From positions 62,001 to 126,000 of the forward strand of contig JAGZEG010000003.1 in NCBI GenBank assembly GCA_018368455.1: 64,000 nucleotides of DNA. Direction: 5' to 3'. The stretch comes from Coriobacteriia bacterium (GTDB taxonomy: Bacteria > Actinomycetota > Coriobacteriia > Coriobacteriales > UMGS124). This document shows, one piece after another, positions 35,201-43,266 of the stretch (position 1 is the stretch's first letter; each line of letters starts with the position of its first letter). A program made the position numbers and the translations under genes. Under the pieces are notes generated by a model. It had not been told where the DNA came from and ran no database searches. It saw only the letters and a program-made list of their open reading frames with translations.

Positions 35201-36059
35201 CGAGGTTCGCAGGTTTTACGAGTCTGTGCAGGTCGAGATTTTCCGCAAGGCAATTGATGCTCGCGAGCGATGGGCAAGCGAGCAATTGCTTCTCGTACGA
35301 AGCGATGAGGTAAAGGACGCACTTACTCGTATGAGCGCGATCATCGCTCAGGATCGGCCTTACCGCTCGATCAGTGATCTTTCTGATCTGACAGACAGCG
35401 TGTCACGGGCTTACGACAGCCAGCTTGATGCCCGGCGTCGCGATTTGCTGAACCGGTGCGAGGACGCGTGGCGTGTGATCCAGGATGCAGCCCACAAGGA
35501 GGTTGCGTGCGGGGGCAGGTCATCTGAGACGAGTGGGCGAGACGCTTCGAAGAAGCCGCTCTCTTCAAACGTTCAGAGGGCGCTGTCCGATGTTGAGCAG
35601 CGCAAAAAGAGCCTCGAATCCGGGATTCATAGCGCGACTTCCATGACGCAACTTGCTGCTATGGAGCAGAAGGTCGTTGTGCTGACCGACAACGGGGTCG
35701 GTGCAGTTGAGGATGCGTTCCAGCGTGATGTCAAGCAGATCGAGAGAGAGCGCATCGCTCGGCAGTGCGAGAGCGTGGGGTCTTCGGGGGGTGGGCACCC
35801 CGTCGTGACGACGCGTATTGCGACGAGTGCTGGGAGCCGCGCTGGCTCGCCTGATCACAGTCCCATCCCATCTCGACCTGTCAGATCAGCTGCCATGCCC
35901 GTTGCGCGACCCGATGACATTCGTCTGGTGCGACGCAGCGATGTGCTGCCGCCGTGCACGCTGCGATCCGAGGAAGAAATCCGGGCGTACATGCGTAAGG
36001 TTGCCGACCGGCTTGTGAGCGAGCTAGCCGGCCATGACAGCATCCGCTTTGTGGGCTAG
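32274..36059 (+). CDS. brxC: BREX ATPase BrxC (PglY-like)
   Basis: 1261-residue AAA+-type ATPase required for BREX defence and methylation. Seen: Walker A SGFFGSGKSHFLKML (about 70-84), a Walker B-like RLVFLADEVGQYIG (about 257-270) and VMVTSQEAIDE, a sensor-like stretch. The C-terminal third is helical and charged (about 1000-1180), probably coiled coil. Length and domain order match BREX-1 BrxC. It starts 32 nt after brxB, and pglX follows 32 nt after its stop. Base composition is slightly lower in GC than housekeeping neighbours but not AT-rich. Confidence 0.93.
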   Translation: MLIRDMFAKDINRDIEGVVKVAQIDQSCVIQELSEYVVTRELSGHFSRLFEAYARSLDVPTSKMGVWISGFFGSGKSHFLKMLSYLLANPEVGGRSAVSYFDGKFDDASVWASVRRCAEVPTESILFNIDNKGPVNKDKTAILRVFARVFYENQGFYGESLKLARLESYIERKGETDAFRLAYERINGESWVETRSCYDFNSDDVVAALVETDVMSEDEARRWIDGSEEAELSVDGLTNEIRDYVTRRKAENGGRFRLVFLADEVGQYIGSDVNLMLNLQTIVEELGSKCAGDVWVMVTSQEAIDEITTGLPGNDFSKIQGRFATRLSLSSSSVDEVIKRRILDKTPQATGVLQAQWGAQSAKLRNLFSFKDARGDLTGYTSEQDFVETFPFVGYQFPVLQSVMKAIRLHGYSGKHLSEGERSMLSGFREAAQAVQECGEDALVPFWRFFDTLHDQIESHVMRVVVRAAQAAGAGDQGLEPNDVNILKLLFLVRYIDDLKATIDNVTILMADTVDPDLVTLRGKVKESLDRLVGQGYVGRAGEVYTFLTDEEQDVAREIAQMRPEGSLVTKKLIELLSDGVVPTRKLRIDGHDFPVDLYVDDTSAAVPQGGLILRFASPLWDVCRQGDEGLALSSTRNGGECLVVPLADEGETTQEYYRAIYAALQIDQYVLTKKIATLPETTQRIIRDRQGEKTNLLRRAGELLADAVRSARIFVAGEEFQLRAASTRQRIEAALGQLVSSVYPKLGYIGHPFDNEAAVVDALLGKQGRLDGVDGENERALREVCEFVSMQYELRQPVSVGNIRTRFMSRPYGWRELDVAGVLAGLLADRKINLRSSDGVVRLSGDRKTRDCLLNAREAERAIVEYRRQVDPALLRDARIRYNEVFDRADASEDPDELAGQIGQQLTELKGILKTIDAKRMREGGAVYPGEQAISLTREAMSAVLAAAESGESASTLSAFVDQGDALGESIEALDEVRRFYESVQVEIFRKAIDARERWASEQLLLVRSDEVKDALTRMSAIIAQDRPYRSISDLSDLTDSVSRAYDSQLDARRRDLLNRCEDAWRVIQDAAHKEVACGGRSSETSGRDASKKPLSSNVQRALSDVEQRKKSLESGIHSATSMTQLAAMEQKVVVLTDNGVGAVEDAFQRDVKQIERERIARQCESVGSSGGGHPVVTTRIATSAGSRAGSPDHSPIPSRPVRSAAMPVARPDDIRLVRRSDVLPPCTLRSEEEIRAYMRKVADRLVSELAGHDSIRFVG

Positions 36060-36091
36060 CAAATCACACAAGACCACGGAAGGACGCCGCT

Positions 36092-39082
36092 ATGGACACT
36101 GCCGCCATTGAGAAATACTCCATCTGGGCCCGTCGTGCGCTTATTGAGGGCGTGAAGCGCCGCGCTTGGACGTATCGCCTGACTCCTGAGAACCGCTCGG
36201 GGGTCGATGCGTACACGACAGTTGCGGGCGCTGTTCTCTCCAACGAAGAGATTGCTCAGCGCTGCGAGCTGCTGCGCCGCCTAGACGAAGAGCCGGGCAC
36301 GTCAGAAGAGGAGCGCTATGAGTCGTTCGTGGAACGCCAGGCGTTCTCGTGGTTCAACCGTTTCGTGGCCATTCGCTTCATGGAGGTCAACGACTTCCTG
36401 CCCGCGCACACGCGCATATTCTCTGACGCCTCCGACGCGTTTGAGCCGCAGGTGCTGCGCGAGGCGACGAGCCTCGATCTGCCGGGTCTGTCGCGTCAGG
36501 ACGTGCTCGTGCTCAAGACGGCAGGTGACGACGAGGCGCTGTTCCGGGCGCTGCTGATCGCCCAGTGCAATCAGCTGGCGGAGTGCCTGCCCGAGGTGTT
36601 CGCCCGGGTGGGTGCCGGCGATGCGCTGATGCTGCCCGATGGCCTGCTGCGTGCCGACAGCGTGGTCGGAAAGCTCGTGACCGATCTTCCCGCCAGGGCG
36701 CTCGCTGACGAAGAGGGCTCCGCCGACGTTTCCGAGGACGAGGACAACACCCCGCTGTGGTCTGACGAGAAGATCCTGGGCTGGATGTATCAGTTCTACA
36801 ACACGGAGCTCAAAGACGAGGCATTCGCCGGGTTTAAGAAGGGCAAGAAGGCGGACGCCCGGAAGATGGGCCCCGCCACGCAGCTGTTTACGCCCGACTG
36901 GATTGTGCGCTACATGGTGGAGAACACGTTGGGACGCCTGTGGATGCTCAGCCATCCCGATTCCACGCTGCGCGAGCGGATGGCCTACTACATCGAGCCG
37001 GGGGAGGGCGCTGAGAACGTCAAGCGTGTGAGCAGCCCTGAGGAGATAACGCTGTGCGATCCGGCATGTGGGTCGGCGCACATCCTGGACTATGCGTTTG
37101 AGCTGCTCTATACGATGTATGAGGAAGTCGGTTATAGCGCGTCCGAGATTCCGAGCCTCATCCTGACGAAGAACCTACATGGTATGGAGATTGACGAGCG
37201 TGCGGCCCAGATTGCCGTACTCGTTCTGTCGCTTGCTGCACGACGTCGCGATCGCCGGTTCTTCTCGCGTGGCGTGCGGCCCGACATTCGCGTGCTTACT
37301 CCGGTTGAGTTCGATGAAGAGGAGCGGGCGGAACTGGGCCGTCTGGCGGATGAGGAGAGCGACCTGTTCGACGCCGTGGCCCATCTCGGTGAGGTTGGCA
37401 GCCTCCTGCGCGTGACGCCCGTGCAGATCGCATCGCTGCGCGAGGCCCGCAACGCCGCGGTGCATAGTCTGCTAGATAGCGCCATAGAGAAGAAGCTCGA
37501 CGCCATGCTCTACGCATGCGAGGCGGTCAGCCGCACGTTCGACCTCTGCGTGGCGAATCCGCCTTACATGGGATCAAGCAATTTTGGTCCCTGGCTTTCA
37601 AAGTGGATTAAGACAAACTATCCGACAGTAAAGAGCGACCTGTTCTCCTCATTTATTGTGCGTATCTGCGAAATGGCTGGCCCTGACGGTGACGTCGGCA
37701 TGATGACACCGTTTGTCTGGATGTTCATCGGAAGCTATGAGAAGTTGCGTGCGATGATGATCGACGAGAAGACTATTACGTCGCTTGTCCAGCTCGAATA
37801 CTCGGGCTTTGCAGGCGCCACTGTGCCGATCTGCACGTTCACGTTCCACAACTCTCACATCGCAAGTTACAAGGGCGGATACGTGCGCCTGTCCGAGTTT
37901 GTTGGTGCGGCCGTTCAGGCACCCAAGACTCGCACCGCCATCGCCGACCCCACCTGCGGCTACTTCTACCGGGCCGACGCCAGCACCTTCAAGGATATCC
38001 CTGGCACCCCCATCGCCTACTGGGCCAGCGACTCCATGCGCAAAGCGTTTCATGAAGGCATGCCACTCAGTGATCTATCTGATGCAATTATAAAAGGGAT
38101 ATTTACAGGGAATAATGATAAATATTTGCGAAGATGGTTTGAAATTTCAAATAAATATATTGGTAATAAATGGAGCGAATATACCAAAGGTGGCGCTTTT
38201 CGTCGATGGTTTGGCAATCAGGCGCATGTTGTTTGGTGGGCAGACAACGGTAAAGAACTTCGAGAGTTCTCCGGAAGTGGAACCGGTGCTGCAAAGTATT
38301 TTAATAATTATACAATTACATGGAGTAAAATATCATCAAGCTTAATAAGCTTTAGATATAATCAAAATACTATTTATTTTGATGATGCAAGCCCGGCTAT
38401 CATATTGAAACAGCATATGCAGGATACATTTATAATACTAGCATTTCTAAACTCTAATATTATTAAAGATTTTCTATATTTTATATCTCCTACCTTGAAT
38501 TTTCAAGTTGGATCTATTTCTCTACTTCCCTTTTTAGACATGAATCACTCGAAAAATATAATTGAAGATAAAGCAAAATCAAATATAGTAAATTCATGTA
38601 TTGATTTTAATAGTAATGAACTATCAAGATTTTTTTCGAAAAATAAACTTATTGAAGAAAACAAGGAGGAAGCTATGTATGTGTATTTGAGGAAGGTATC
38701 TTACGAACCTTGGGATAAACGTTTTGAGCAACATCAGGATGACCCAATTCTAATATTCATATTAGATATAGCACCTTCTGTTATAGATAATATTTCGCAC
38801 TCCTTTTCTATTGAAGATATATCATTTATTGATTCTAATGATATATCATGGAATATCTTAAATAAGAATATATGTAAAGATTACCTATCTATTAACCAAA
38901 CAATTGAAGTTCAATTCTATTTAGATAGAATTGAAGACGATGCTTCGCTTTTATTAGAACACTCATGTCTCTCCATAAAGACAAGCTGCGCTAGTGAATT
39001 ATATGTCACAAAATTCCTTATCCAACATAAAAATATTTATGGAGACCTAATATGGAAAACAATAAGAACTAATACAAAATAG
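36092..39082 (+). CDS. pglX: BREX adenine methyltransferase PglX, N-terminal part (catalytic and specificity regions)
   Basis: 996 residues. PglX methylates one adenine of the host recognition site and marks self DNA. Seen: SAM-binding motif DPACGSAHILDYAFELL (about 330) and catalytic NPPYMGSSNFGPW (about 490), followed by the FVWMFIGSYEKLR and YWASDSMRKAFHEG blocks. From about residue 660 the DNA turns AT-rich, and the protein continues with the PglX signatures GGAFRRWFGN and SPTLNFQVGSISLLPF. It then enters about 170 residues with no recognisable PglX sequence and stops. The remaining PglX C-terminus is encoded separately at 39112-40086. The protein is therefore split relative to the usual single chain of about 1200 residues. 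Confidence 0.88.
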   Translation: MDTAAIEKYSIWARRALIEGVKRRAWTYRLTPENRSGVDAYTTVAGAVLSNEEIAQRCELLRRLDEEPGTSEEERYESFVERQAFSWFNRFVAIRFMEVNDFLPAHTRIFSDASDAFEPQVLREATSLDLPGLSRQDVLVLKTAGDDEALFRALLIAQCNQLAECLPEVFARVGAGDALMLPDGLLRADSVVGKLVTDLPARALADEEGSADVSEDEDNTPLWSDEKILGWMYQFYNTELKDEAFAGFKKGKKADARKMGPATQLFTPDWIVRYMVENTLGRLWMLSHPDSTLRERMAYYIEPGEGAENVKRVSSPEEITLCDPACGSAHILDYAFELLYTMYEEVGYSASEIPSLILTKNLHGMEIDERAAQIAVLVLSLAARRRDRRFFSRGVRPDIRVLTPVEFDEEERAELGRLADEESDLFDAVAHLGEVGSLLRVTPVQIASLREARNAAVHSLLDSAIEKKLDAMLYACEAVSRTFDLCVANPPYMGSSNFGPWLSKWIKTNYPTVKSDLFSSFIVRICEMAGPDGDVGMMTPFVWMFIGSYEKLRAMMIDEKTITSLVQLEYSGFAGATVPICTFTFHNSHIASYKGGYVRLSEFVGAAVQAPKTRTAIADPTCGYFYRADASTFKDIPGTPIAYWASDSMRKAFHEGMPLSDLSDAIIKGIFTGNNDKYLRRWFEISNKYIGNKWSEYTKGGAFRRWFGNQAHVVWWADNGKELREFSGSGTGAAKYFNNYTITWSKISSSLISFRYNQNTIYFDDASPAIILKQHMQDTFIILAFLNSNIIKDFLYFISPTLNFQVGSISLLPFLDMNHSKNIIEDKAKSNIVNSCIDFNSNELSRFFSKNKLIEENKEEAMYVYLRKVSYEPWDKRFEQHQDDPILIFILDIAPSVIDNISHSFSIEDISFIDSNDISWNILNKNICKDYLSINQTIEVQFYLDRIEDDASLLLEHSCLSIKTSCASELYVTKFLIQHKNIYGDLIWKTIRTNTK

Positions 39083-39111
39083 AACTTTTATTATGTAGTT
39101 AAAGAGGTTTT
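38060..39111 (+). other. AT-rich specificity module inside pglX
   Basis: From about 38060 to the ATG at 39112 the sequence is rich in A and T, with runs such as AATAATTATACAATTAC and codons AAA, ATA and TTA otherwise avoided in this window. The left edge falls inside the methyltransferase frame just after YWASDSMRKAFHEG, and the right edge coincides with the start of the separate C-terminal PglX frame. This matches the target-recognition region of PglX and looks like a segment acquired from a low-GC donor. Confidence 0.75.
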
Positions 39112-40086
39112 ATGTTAAGAACACTTTCTGACAAGTACGCCGCCCACAAGGCGGAAGTCAATGCCCGCTTCGACCAGCTCAAGCGCAACGAGGAGGAGCT
39201 GAACCGCATCTTTGCGGAGATCTATGACATGGTGGGGGAGGTGCCCATCGAGGTCGAGGACAAGTACGTCTCTGTCACGCGCATCTTCGACACCGAGGAA
39301 GAGATTCCCGACTCGTTCAAGGGCAACCGCTACGTTCAGACGAAGCGTGACGTCATCGTCTCGCTCATCAGCTATGCCGTCGGCTGTATGTTCGGGCGCT
39401 ATTCGCTCGACGTCGATGGACTTGTCCTCGCCAACCAGGGCGACACGCTCCAGAACTACCTCGCCAAGATGCCCGACCCCGACAACGTGCGGTTCATGCC
39501 TGACGCCGACGCCATTATCCCTATCACCGATGAGTTGTACTTCGAGGACGACATCGTCGCGCGCTTTGCTGACTTCCTCGTGGCGGCCTATGGCGAAGAG
39601 ACACTTGAGGAGAACCTTGCCTTCGTCGCGGATGCGCTTGACCCCGCCGCCAAGGGAACTCCGCGCGACACTGTTCGCTCCTACTTCTGCAAGGAGTTCT
39701 TCGCTGACCACTGTCAGACGTACAAGAAGCGCCCCATCTACTGGCTGTTTGACTCTGGCAAGAAAGGCGGCTTCCGGGCGCTGACCTACCTGCACCGCTA
39801 CCAGCCCGACCTACTCGCTCGCGTGCGAACCGACTACGTGCATGAGCTACAGCAGCGTTATCGCACTCGCATCGAGCAGCTCGAGGCCGAGGCGGACCAG
39901 CTTGGTGGCGCCCAGCAGGTGCGTCTCAACAAGCGCATCGCCAAGCTTCAGGCCCAGCTGGCCGAGACGCAACCTTTCGAGGAAAAGTTGCATCACCTGG
40001 CAGATCAGATGATCGAGATCGACCTCGACGACGGCGTAAAAGTGAACTACGCGAAGTTCCAAGACGTGCTGGCTAAGATTAAGTAA
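39112..40086 (+). CDS. pglX: PglX C-terminal part, separately translated
   Basis: 324 residues that correspond to the C-terminal domain of BREX-1 PglX: RFDQLKRNEEELNRIFAEIY, SLISYAVGCMFGRYSLD, IIPITDELYFEDDIVARFAD and KRPIYWLFDSGKKGGFRAL are family blocks that normally continue directly from the specificity region. It has its own ATG with AAAGAGG about 5 nt upstream. It lies in a different frame from the first part, 29 nt after its stop. Residues about 240-290 form a charged coiled coil. GC content returns to normal here. It may act as a separate subunit pairing with the first part, or may reflect gene damage. Confidence 0.85.
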   Translation: MLRTLSDKYAAHKAEVNARFDQLKRNEEELNRIFAEIYDMVGEVPIEVEDKYVSVTRIFDTEEEIPDSFKGNRYVQTKRDVIVSLISYAVGCMFGRYSLDVDGLVLANQGDTLQNYLAKMPDPDNVRFMPDADAIIPITDELYFEDDIVARFADFLVAAYGEETLEENLAFVADALDPAAKGTPRDTVRSYFCKEFFADHCQTYKKRPIYWLFDSGKKGGFRALTYLHRYQPDLLARVRTDYVHELQQRYRTRIEQLEAEADQLGGAQQVRLNKRIAKLQAQLAETQPFEEKLHHLADQMIEIDLDDGVKVNYAKFQDVLAKIK

Positions 40087-40100
40087 CGAGGTTACTCGCC

Positions 40101-42998
40101 ATGTCGAAGAAAACTGACATCCAAGCGCGTATCGCTGCGCTCTTTGCACCCACCGCTGCGGATGGGGAAGAAGAGCACGGATCCGAAGGCCACCGTGTCG
40201 TGATCTGGCATGATCCCGACGGACAGTTCGAGGCCGATCTTGCATCCCTCGAACTGCCCGAAGGCGTCCGGCTTCTAATTGAGGAGCCCAATCACCTTTT
40301 TGAGCTCAAATGTGCGATTAACGCGTTTACGGATGGGCATGATACGGATGGCTTGAGTCGTTCGGCGCCTGGCGACCCGGCGGGCATCCTCATATATCGA
40401 CGCCGGCCCGCCCGAACCTCGAGCAGCGAGCTTGACTGGCTTGCGGATGTCGAGCGCTACGCCGAAAGCTTCCAAGCCGATTGGACTTCGCTCGTGCTTT
40501 CTGAGCTTCGAGCGTCGGATACCATCGAAATGCGTGCTGGCCTTGCTCGTCACAAGCGGTTTCTCCGCAAGCGATTGAACATAAGGGCGATAATAAGGGC
40601 TGCGTCTTCCTCTTCGCGAGATGCGGCTCGGGGCACGGCGGGAAGTGCCATCTCCCGGCCTATCCAAGATCGAGACCTCTCGCGTGTGGACAACGATGAT
40701 CTGCTGTTTCAGGATCCGCGCGAGTTGGATCTGGCTGTCATGGCGCTTGCGCTTTCGAAAGAGAATGCCCCGTGTGCCGAAGATGTGATCGTCACCTACA
40801 TAACGCGTGCGTGGCGAGAGGGTGCCGAAGGTCTCAAGCGCATGCGTGCCGACTTGGAAGAGGCCGGAAGTGACGCGGATCTTGCGGAACTTCTGTTCAG
40901 GAGGCTCGGCTTTGGGGATGGGGAGTCTCTCCCTGCCGAAATAAGCAGGGCTGTTCGTCACATTTTGCTCACGGCTGCCTCCTTGTCGCTGCCTGCCGAT
41001 AAGCTAGGACCTTATGCGGCGCTTATCTCGGTGAGGCATCGCGAGTGGTGTCAGTGGCTTCTCCGCGCGTGGGATCGCACGCCGGGCGCCGATAGGGCCG
41101 ACCTGCTCGAGATGTGCCGGGATGCTGAGCAGGCGTGCGACCTCTCGGCAATGTTTGCGCATATGGATGCCTCTCGACTGGCTCGCGTTGCCGTGTTTCC
41201 CGCAGCCCAAGAGTGCTCCATCCGCTTGCTATGTGACCGTGCGCGGGCGGCGACGCTCGACGCTTCCGTGATTGAAGAGACGCGCGAGGCGGCTCGGGAT
41301 GGTCTTTGGTATCGGCTCTTTGCACCATGCTGGGACTCTCTCGCGCGTTACTCAGAGCTGCTTGAGGCGCAGCGAGATATTGCGCTGGCCCTTGCCGATC
41401 ATCCGGATGCTGAGAAGCTGTGGACTGCGTATACGGGCCAGGGGATTTCATCCGACGGTGATGTCCGCGGAACAACGAGCGGCATGGGTCGGGAGACCTC
41501 TTTCGCGGTCTCGGCTGGAACGCGCCTGAGTGCTGCGGATACGGCCTATCGTCACCTGCATGTCACGGCGCGCCGTGCCCTGCTCGATCTGCCCTCACCA
41601 GCCGTGGGCGATGCTGTTAAGACGTTGCTGGATGCGGCAGAGGGCGTATATGCGCGCGGCTGCCTACGCCCTCTGTGCGACATGTGGAGCTCGGCTATCG
41701 AGCGCGATGTTGCTGCCCAGGGCTACGTCGATAGCATTCCTCGCCAGGAGCATCTATTCATGAACGAGGTTCCGTCCTCTGACAAGACGCGCACCTATGT
41801 GGTTGTCTCCGACGCATTGCGTTACGAGATGGCGCTCGAACTTGTTGATCGTCTGGAGAGGGACCTAAAGGGGACTTGCACACTATCCGCTGTTCAGTCC
41901 GTGCTCCCCAGCGCTACGCGGTGTGGCACGGCTGCTCTGCTTCCGCATGGAGCGCTGGAGATGACCGCTCCGTATGAAGATGCGCCAATGGAGGAGCCTG
42001 CTCAGGCAGGAACTGAGCGCTTCTCGATTAGAGTAGACGGCCTGCCCGTGCAAGGGGCGAGGCAGTGCCAGGCTGTCCTACGCCGGTGGGACGAAAATGC
42101 CGTTGCGGTCCGCTACGCGGATTTTGCTGGAATGGGAACGGACGCGCGGCGCGCTCTGGTGATAGACGCGCGCGTGGTGTATCTCTACCATAGCGTTATG
42201 GCCGCTACCGATGGCAAACCAGACGCCGAGACGCCAGTTTTCGAGGCGTGCGACCGCTCCATTGATGAGCTCGTGGCACTTGTGAAGATGATCGTCGGCA
42301 TCGGCGGCTCGCGTGTTGTCATTACGTCGGGTCATGGTTTCTTCCACACTGCCGAGCCTCTGCCAATTGATACGGCGAACTGTGCGGATGTCGAGGGCGT
42401 TCACATTGAGGACGGGCAACGCTTCATTGTCGCTCGAAAAGGCGCGCATTCGGATAGGCTGCTCGAGGTGAATCTGGATCGTGTTGGCGGAGCGGACCTT
42501 GTGGGTTTTACGCCGCGCGACGCCTCTCTCGTTATGGCGCCCGGCGAAGGGGACCGCTTCGTACACGGGGGCTTGTCGCTTCAGGAGATGTGCGTGCCGG
42601 TCATCCGGTTCGTCGGTAGAGGTAAGGCAAGCGTTGCCGCGCGTCCCGCGCAACTCGAAGCCGTAAATACGCGGCCTGTCATCGGAAGTTCTCCGTTCAA
42701 CATTGACCTGCTGCAAACGGAGCCCGTAGGTGGCAAAGTGGCTGCCGCGGCATACGATTTGTTTGTGGCAGATGAGGCGGGGACGCCCATCACCACGGTG
42801 CAGGTCGTTTTTGCAGACAGGACTTCACCCGAGCCGCCGCAGCGCACGATGCACGTGGGGCTCTCTCTGATCCCAGGCGCGAAGACTTTCCCCTCTGATC
42901 GGTACTTCCTGACATTGCGAGATCGCGAGAGTGGTGTGAGCCGTCGCGTTGCCAGCTTCAGAATTAACATCTTTGCTTCGAAGGACTCCGGATGGTAG
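40101..42998 (+). CDS. pglZ: BREX alkaline-phosphatase-superfamily protein PglZ
   Basis: 965-residue BREX core protein. The C-terminal half carries the PglZ domain of the alkaline phosphatase superfamily: YVVVSDALRYEMALELVDRL (about 563, metal-binding Asp) and a later VVITSGHGFFHT histidine motif (about 740). The N-terminus RVVIWHDPDGQFEADLASLE matches type-1 PglZ. It starts 14 nt after the PglX C-terminal frame. Its stop overlaps the following BrxL-like fragment. Probably intact. Confidence 0.92.
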   Translation: MSKKTDIQARIAALFAPTAADGEEEHGSEGHRVVIWHDPDGQFEADLASLELPEGVRLLIEEPNHLFELKCAINAFTDGHDTDGLSRSAPGDPAGILIYRRRPARTSSSELDWLADVERYAESFQADWTSLVLSELRASDTIEMRAGLARHKRFLRKRLNIRAIIRAASSSSRDAARGTAGSAISRPIQDRDLSRVDNDDLLFQDPRELDLAVMALALSKENAPCAEDVIVTYITRAWREGAEGLKRMRADLEEAGSDADLAELLFRRLGFGDGESLPAEISRAVRHILLTAASLSLPADKLGPYAALISVRHREWCQWLLRAWDRTPGADRADLLEMCRDAEQACDLSAMFAHMDASRLARVAVFPAAQECSIRLLCDRARAATLDASVIEETREAARDGLWYRLFAPCWDSLARYSELLEAQRDIALALADHPDAEKLWTAYTGQGISSDGDVRGTTSGMGRETSFAVSAGTRLSAADTAYRHLHVTARRALLDLPSPAVGDAVKTLLDAAEGVYARGCLRPLCDMWSSAIERDVAAQGYVDSIPRQEHLFMNEVPSSDKTRTYVVVSDALRYEMALELVDRLERDLKGTCTLSAVQSVLPSATRCGTAALLPHGALEMTAPYEDAPMEEPAQAGTERFSIRVDGLPVQGARQCQAVLRRWDENAVAVRYADFAGMGTDARRALVIDARVVYLYHSVMAATDGKPDAETPVFEACDRSIDELVALVKMIVGIGGSRVVITSGHGFFHTAEPLPIDTANCADVEGVHIEDGQRFIVARKGAHSDRLLEVNLDRVGGADLVGFTPRDASLVMAPGEGDRFVHGGLSLQEMCVPVIRFVGRGKASVAARPAQLEAVNTRPVIGSSPFNIDLLQTEPVGGKVAAAAYDLFVADEAGTPITTVQVVFADRTSPEPPQRTMHVGLSLIPGAKTFPSDRYFLTLRDRESGVSRRVASFRINIFASKDSGW

Positions 42999-43243
42999 AG
43001 GGCTTTTCAGATGCCCTTTGCAGGGACGCAAGGACAACGGATCTAGAAGAGTGCGAGCCCGTCGTTGTGTGCGTGCCGAAGAGGTCTTCCTCGGCGCTCA
43101 TCCCGGACGTGCCTTGCCTGCTTCCGTTGGAGGTTATCGAAGGCCTCCAGCACATCGACGCTAGCCTGCTTGGTGCGGTGTCGCCCGAGTTCTACGCAAC
43201 TGGCGACTGTGTAGCCGCTGCCAAGAAAGCGCTGGGGCTGTAG
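42992..43243 (+). pseudogene. brxL: C-terminal remnant resembling BrxL (Lon-like protein)
   Basis: 83-codon frame starting within the end of pglZ. The last 60 residues (VVVCVPKRSSSALIPDVPCL ... VSPEFYATGDCVAAAKKALG) resemble the C-terminal tail of the Lon-like domain of BrxL, where a 'valine-rich strand, IP-x-VP, FY-x-D, KALG' pattern is expected. Position is also right: brxL normally follows pglZ in type-1 BREX. The AAA+ and protease-like parts, some 600 residues, are absent. Most likely a deletion relic; a functional small protein cannot be excluded. Confidence 0.5.
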
Positions 43244-43266
43244 GGCAATTCGCCTGGAAAGGATGT

